The notes under the pieces: model-generated | Databases searched by the model: none | What the model saw: the letters and a program-made list of their open reading frames with translations, nothing else | What the model was told of the DNA's origin: nothing | Position numbers and translations under genes: made by a program | Shown here: positions 59,190 through 64,000 of the stretch, one piece after another | Numbering within the stretch: the first letter of the stretch is position 1 | Layout of the letters: every line of letters starts with the position of its first letter | Assembly (NCBI RefSeq): GCF_015706575.1 | Contig: NW_024037055.1 | Location: 10,330,262-10,394,261 of the forward strand | Origin: Patiria miniata | Lineage: Eukaryota > Echinodermata > Asteroidea > Valvatida > Asterinidae | Reading direction: 5' to 3' | Length of the DNA stretch: 64,000 bases

Positions 59190-59475
59190 AAAAAAAAATA
59201 ATTCGTACGTACGAATTACTAAACCGTATGTACGAATTACTAATTCGTACGTACGAATTACTAATTCGTACGTACGAATTACTAAACCGTACGTACGAAT
59301 TACTAATCCGTACGTACGAATTACTAATTCGTACGTACGAATTACTAAACCGTACGTACGAATTACTAATTCGTACGTACGAATTACTAATTCGTACGTA
59401 CGAATTACTAATTCGTACGTACGAATTACTAAACCGTACGTACGAATTACTAAATCGTACGTACGAATTACCAAT
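59190..59475. repeat. 21-bp tandem array of CGTACGTACG palindromes, about 13 units
   Basis: The unit TACGTACGAATTACTAATTCG carries the perfect palindrome TTCGTACGTACGAA. The variable positions are AATT, AACC and ATCC before CGTACG. It ends about 135 bp before the integrase start codon. Frames through it on both strands (SYVRI and similar) are artefacts of the 21-bp period. Confidence 0.9.
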
Positions 59476-59611
59476 TCGATACGGCACTTTCAGTAGTGCT
59501 GGCGCTGTCGTCATGTAGGTACTCCTGGACCAGATTAGTAACTGTGCTTCTGACTAATTAGTCCGATATGAAAGTTAGTCCTTTTACTTGCCAAAAAGCA
59601 AACGTTTTAAA

Positions 59612-61262
59612 ATGGACCGTCAAGAGATTATTAAGCTATATTTTCAGCTCGGTTTTAGTCAGAAGGAGATATTGTCTTGCCTTGCTCTGAACCATGGAAT
59701 AGTTATCAGTCAGAGACATCTACGCCGACTTTTAAGGAAAGGAGGACTGTATAGGAGGAGAGGGTATTCAGATGTCCTTAAGATTGCATCATTTATTGAA
59801 GAACAATTGCAAACATCTGCTCAGTACTATGGATATCGCTGGATGCACGCTAGGTGCATTGAGGAGGGGTTTGTTGTTTCACAGAACACTATTCGTATGA
59901 TACAACATTTGCTAGACCCTGAAGGTGTTGCAGCAAAGAGGAGACATCGTTTGACACGCAGGATCTACACAAGTGCTGGACCCAACCAGACGTGGCACAT
60001 GGATGGGTATGATAAGTTGAAGCCGTTTGGCATTGCGATAAGCGGATGCATAGATGGTTATTCTAGACACTTGATGTGGTTAGAGGCATACACCACCAAT
60101 AACGATCCCAAAATAATACTAGGCTTCTATCTGGCAGCAGTTTCTTCTAGGCACGGATGTCCACGCGTAGTGCGGGCAGATATGGGGACCGAAAATGGCC
60201 ATGTTGAGCAGGTACAGACGTTTCTCAGAAGAAACGACGAAGACAACATGGCTGGTGCTAAAAGCTTTCTGTATGGAAAGAGCACAACTAACCAAAAGAT
60301 GGAGGCCTGGTGGAGCTTTTTCAGAAAGCACTGCACTCAATATTGGATGGATATCTTCCACACTCTCAAAGAGGACGGGCTGTTCAACGGTGACGTTGAT
60401 AAGAACTTGATACAGCTTTGCTTCCTGAGAATAGTACAGGTATGGCCTATTTCTCTCGATTATATAGTTCTCAAAAAAATTAAAAAAACAATGTGTTTCA
60501 CGTGTACCATACATGTACTCAGACATCACAGATCTTGTCCCTAAATTGGAACATCACCCATCAGGAAGTGATAACAATGTCCAAAAAAGTGACATTTAGC
60601 TGGAAAAAGGTAGGAGCATTTACTCAGAAAATAATTTTGTTCAGTCCACACATATGATTTGTGAGCAAGGTGTCAAGTGATGTCCGTGATAAGTCTTTCC
60701 GTATTTAAATTCCCAAATTTGAAAATTGAGCGCACGGGCAAGAATATAGACACCTTTAAAGAAAAACTTTAGAATGGGCGGTGTGGACATGTAGATCATT
60801 ATGGATTAAAACAAACGACCGGCGCCACATGCCCTGCAATGATGGCAGCCCCATCACCCCGGTAACCTGTTAATTGAATTTTCCAGACCAAATATAAATT
60901 GCTGACTGTTCTATTTCTGTTTGTAGGATAATCTGGACCAGGTCTTGGCATCATGGAACAATCATAGAATGAGACCGGATCACAAGATCAACAGTAACGG
61001 GGGGCGTCCAATTCTTAAGTAAACCTTACCGGAGCTCCAGGGTAATGAAGATAAACTAGTGGAAGTGGACATGCATGAAGTTGAAGTCTGCATGACGGAG
61101 ACCAGGCCAAAACGTTCCATTCCATGCGACCGGGACATTTTTGATGTTGCGTGTATTCTGATGGAGGACAATGACTGGAACGCTCCCGGTAATGGATACG
61201 AAGCTGCTTCCCTGTACATTCGCCTACGCAGAGAAATCTACCATGATCTTGGGTTGACTTAA
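59612..61262 (+). pseudogene. DDE (rve-type) integrase/transposase gene with one in-frame stop
   Basis: Exon 1 is 59612-60439 and exon 2 begins at 60927, joined at phase 0 (CAG/GTATGG donor, TTTGTAG acceptor). An N-terminal helix-turn-helix (EIIKLYFQLGFSQKEIL, then RHLRRLLRKGGL) is followed by an HARC segment. The catalytic core follows: WHMDGYDKLKP supplies the first Asp, RADMGTENG the second Asp and NQKMEAWW the Glu. The frame meets TAA at 61020-61022, just after GGRPILK. About 80 more codons follow in the same frame (TLPELQG, then IPCDRDIFDVACILMEDNDW) and match the usual C-terminal tail of this family. So the gene is interrupted once, or makes a shorter 307-aa protein. Such genes are common in fish, echinoderms and amphioxus, and resemble IS3-like DNA transposases. 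I chose the ATG at 59612 because family members start just before EIIKLYF. Confidence 0.75.
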
Positions 61263-62137
61263 TTAACCAGCCCAATGTTGCTTGAGTATAACATTGAGCT
61301 ATAAAAACGCTGAATGAGTATAACCAGTTGACGTTCGCCATAAAGTAGACAGAAAAGAGACCAGGTTAAGGTGTCAACAACTAGTTTGGCTGTGTACCCG
61401 TTTACAGTTTAGATTATGAATCACACATTCGAACAAAAACGCCTCAGATTTAGTTTCGTGGTACTTCTCTTCCGTTGCCTTTAATAATGAAAAACCACTA
61501 AATTGAAATCACAAAGATATTATCTCCAAGTCGGATATGAATCGTGATTGACCGAGATAAACTGATTTGTTTGGGGTCACTGTAAGAAAAAAAAAATACC
61601 GTTACAATATATCCGACGAAATCAATAAGTAGTTACCACATGTATGTTGTACTGTAATAAAAAACAACCTGGTTAATGTGTAGTGTCATCCAGCATTGAT
61701 GTGTTAACACAATGTCACAAATGTTAAGAATTTATAAGCATGCAATATAGGGTAGCATGATATGACTTCTGTTCTGGAAGAAATAGGTAGTACCCCCAAT
61801 TATTAATGATCAGTTAGACCAATCTCAGCGTGATATACCGGTTTATCAACAGCTAACAAATGATTGAATATCTGCCCTTTTGTTAAGCTTTAATAACTAA
61901 TTTAAGCTTTATACACCTTTAATGACAAAAGGATGTCAACTTTAACAAGCTCTTTTGATGAAAGCTAGAAAAACAATAACCTTTTTGCTTGTAAACAAGT
62001 ATACAGAGCGTTGTCAGACATAAATGATACTGATGATCACCTTAAGTAACCCCTTTAAATAAAAAGTATAGATCACTGTAAAAGTACCAAAATAAAAACA
62101 AAAAGAGTTTACAAATTTTAAGCAGCATATTTTCAGC
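61263..62137. other. Spacer between integrase and duplicated segment
   Basis: AT-rich, with no gene, hairpin or tandem array that I can support. If integrase and HECT gene belong to one transposon, this is internal spacer. Confidence 0.3.
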
Positions 62138-62860
62138 CGACCCAACCAAAGAACTACCATGGTACATCACTTATTCTTCTGCCTATTTCTTATGATTTTG
62201 TCATTTCACCTTTTTTCGAGGCAAAATATTAAAAGATGTATAAGCAAGAAAACATTATGAATCTGTTATATAGGTTGCAACAAAGATAACACGTGTACAT
62301 GATCATAATCAGAAAATGGGTATACTTAACGATATGGAATATAACTACAAAAGGAAATATAAAACATTAAGTCTTACAAACGATGAAAGCCAAAGTAAGT
62401 TACATATAACAACTACATTTGGTCTTTCCGTTAGTTTAAATGTTGGCCTTTAAAGAAATGGCCGTGAGAATCTGAAATGTTACGTGTACATACAGTTACA
62501 CAAGATCAAAATGGGAGTTTAACTTAAATTGCAGAAAAAGCAGATCTTCACCCCAACCAAACAACCACCATGGTACATCATTCATACTTCTGCCTATTGC
62601 CTTTGATTTCGTATTTCAATTGTTTCGAGGCAAGATATACAAGATGCATAAGCAAACAACTTTGTGAATCTGTTATATAGGTTGCAAAACAGGATAAATA
62701 CATGTATATGGTCATAATCACAAAATGGATATACTTAACGATTTGGAATATAACTACAAAAGGGAATAGCAAGGGAATAATAGTAAAAGGAACACAATAA
62801 GTCTTACAAACGATGAAAGCGAACATAAGTTAATAAGTAACATCGAACATTTGGTCTAGC
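62138..62860. repeat. Tandem duplication of ~300 bp
   Basis: Copy one (about 62138-62440) and copy two (about 62547-62860) share ACCATGGTACATCA, GAATCTGTTATATAGGTTGC, ATACTTAACGAT.TGGAATAT and AAGTCTTACAAACGATGAAAG in the same order and spacing. Overall similarity is perhaps 80 percent by eye. It lies 3' of the HECT gene on the HECT strand. Confidence 0.8.
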
Positions 62861-62862
62861 TT

Positions 62863-63057
62863 TCAGTCAATCTTTGGTCTAAACAAATGACCGTGGGAAA
62901 TCTCACACGTATCGTGATGTAAACGCACGTAACAGTGACAAAAATTGTCCAAAAGGTTGGCTACTTTCTGTAAGACAACTTTCACATGATTCTCCTCATA
63001 CACTAGGAGCCGCTCATGCAGTTTCTGCTTTTTGGCAGTGGGCTGGCTTTGAGACAA
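62863..63057 (-). other. Small open frame downstream of HECT gene
   Basis: A 64-codon frame (KKQKLHERLLVYEENHVKVV, then ANLLDNFCHCYVRLHHD) could be helical. It is on the HECT strand, 65 bp past its stop, so it is probably 3' UTR or spacer. No family recognised. Confidence 0.2.
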
Positions 63058-63122
63058 ATGCTTGCAAAACGATAACTATTTCCTGCCTCTTTGAGCAATG
63101 GCTTGCCTTACATAAATGCTTC

Positions 63123-64000
63123 CTACAAAATATCTATCTTGAGAAAACCGCTCTCTAGAAGATTGGTGAACTCTTCTCGTAGCTCATTGTATGAGCAGTA
63201 AGTAGATGGGAGCTCTAGTAGCGGTCCACATGTGTGGGCGATGGGTGCTCTGCTTAACCCTTTGCGTACTTTATTGAATTGAACAGAGATTTTGTCTACG
63301 CACATGACCTCTGATGCGGTTACATAACGGAGGAACTTCCTCAGACAGGAAGGGTCAGGACTCTTGATATACTGCTTCAGATAGGCCAGCGAGTTGGCCT
63401 CGTCATTGGTCATTGGTGTGCACTGCAACAGTTTCAGTACTTTTCGGGTGGTTGGCTTCTTGACGTTCAACATAGTGACTGTGGCAGATGCATCTGGCAG
63501 ATACAACTGCAATAACTCGCGTGCAGTTGCAGCCATGCCATCCAAAGCAAACTTACTATCTTGTACGATTTTTCTGTGAGCTGCCTTCATCAATACCGGT
63601 TTCAGCTCCTCTCTTGATGGAATGGAATTGCAGTCAACCCTGGATAGAAGATCTAGCAAATCTTCCTTGTCATCCTCGTCGGTGAGATCCCCTGCTAATG
63701 CCTTCTTCACCACAACACTTTCTGACTCTGGAATGAAGCCAAAAAGGAGTCCATCAGTATTTCTGGTGTGACTGCTTCCAACCCATTGATTAATGCCACT
63801 GCAAAGGCGCCGGCTAGCTGTGTAGGGAAGAATCCTTGATCGATGTATCCTTTAGCAAGAATACGCCCTACAGCAGACCACTCCTCCTCTCCGTACTTGT
63901 TTAATAGTGACGGAATCCTTTCATTTTCCCCACTCATTGATGATAAACACATCTCCTTCCAGAAGCAGGAATACGCTTCGCGTGAAACACCATCGCGATC
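63123..64000 (-). CDS. G2E3-like HECT E3 ubiquitin ligase domain, partial, with one frame change
   Basis: The coding strand enters from the right edge with DGVSREAYSCFWKE, followed by ERIPSLLNKYGEEEWSAVGR and GRILAKGYIDQGFFPTQLAG, the N-lobe of HECT domains of the G2/M-phase E3 ligase type. The C-lobe has FLRYVTASEVMCVDKISVQF and then PIAHTCGPLLELPSTYCSY, in which HTC holds the catalytic cysteine that takes ubiquitin as a thioester. The protein ends FLKIDIL. Around 63715-63735 the frame changes between SFLASF and SESVVVKKAL, with no room for an intron. The copy is therefore slightly damaged, or there is a sequence error. N-terminal domains lie beyond the window. G2E3-like HECT genes are multicopy in many aquatic animals. 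Confidence 0.8.

Noticed and set aside
59135-59518. Four overlapping open frames (SYVRI, TYELL repeats)
   Set aside because: All come from the 21-bp palindromic array and carry no protein signature.
59612-61262. Retroviral or LTR origin for the integrase
   Set aside because: There is no reverse transcriptase, protease, gag-like frame or long terminal repeat nearby; the HTH-plus-DDE layout and the intron fit an IS3-like DNA transposase family.

Overview
The window reads as nuclear DNA of a marine invertebrate, most likely a deuterostome and perhaps an echinoderm. The basis is intron-rich genes with canonical GT..AG borders, a short-form cyclin B3, a gustatory-receptor-like seven-pass receptor, IS3/rve-type integrase and G2E3-like HECT genes, and very many short inverted-repeat transposons and minisatellites. 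The species cannot be fixed from sequence alone. I saw no bacterial operons, CRISPR arrays, rRNA, reverse transcriptase, capsid or LTR.

Layout. (1) 50-7201, minus: nine coding exons of cyclin B3, running off the left edge, with two unrelated 18-bp minisatellites in intron 1. (2) 7.2-20.8 kb: gene-free repeat territory. It holds a TTAA-flanked MITE, a 5-kb nested foldback region built on TACGAGTTG minisatellites, two orphan histone-type 3' stem-loops, a palindromic MITE, and tRNA-derived SINEs carried inside larger inverted-repeat elements. (3) 20784-34144, plus: twelve exons giving 506 aa, a seven-TM member of the gustatory-receptor-like (GRL) chemoreceptor superfamily; its introns hold at least five identifiable mobile elements. 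(4) 38887-44844, plus: four exons giving 1407 aa, with an N-myristoylation signal, about 700 residues of glutamine-rich sequence and a C-terminal MYND zinc finger. I do not recognise this architecture. (5) 44.9-52.5 kb: inverted SINE pair, a degenerate ~40-bp minisatellite, then a 3-kb composite repeat with hairpins and about fifteen TGACGTCA palindromes. (6) 52819-55783, minus: two exons giving 322 aa, a PTB-domain protein resembling FAM43. (7) 59.2-64 kb: a 21-bp palindrome-bearing array, an intron-containing DDE integrase gene with one in-frame stop, a tandem duplication, and a G2E3-like HECT ubiquitin-ligase gene entering from the right edge on the opposite strand. The last two may be parts of one DNA transposon.

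The genes do not look like one pathway: cell-cycle control, chemoreception, an unknown membrane-anchored MYND protein and a PTB adaptor sit side by side. All exon models were read by eye from splice sites and reading-frame continuity; each is internally phase-consistent but none is backed by RNA.
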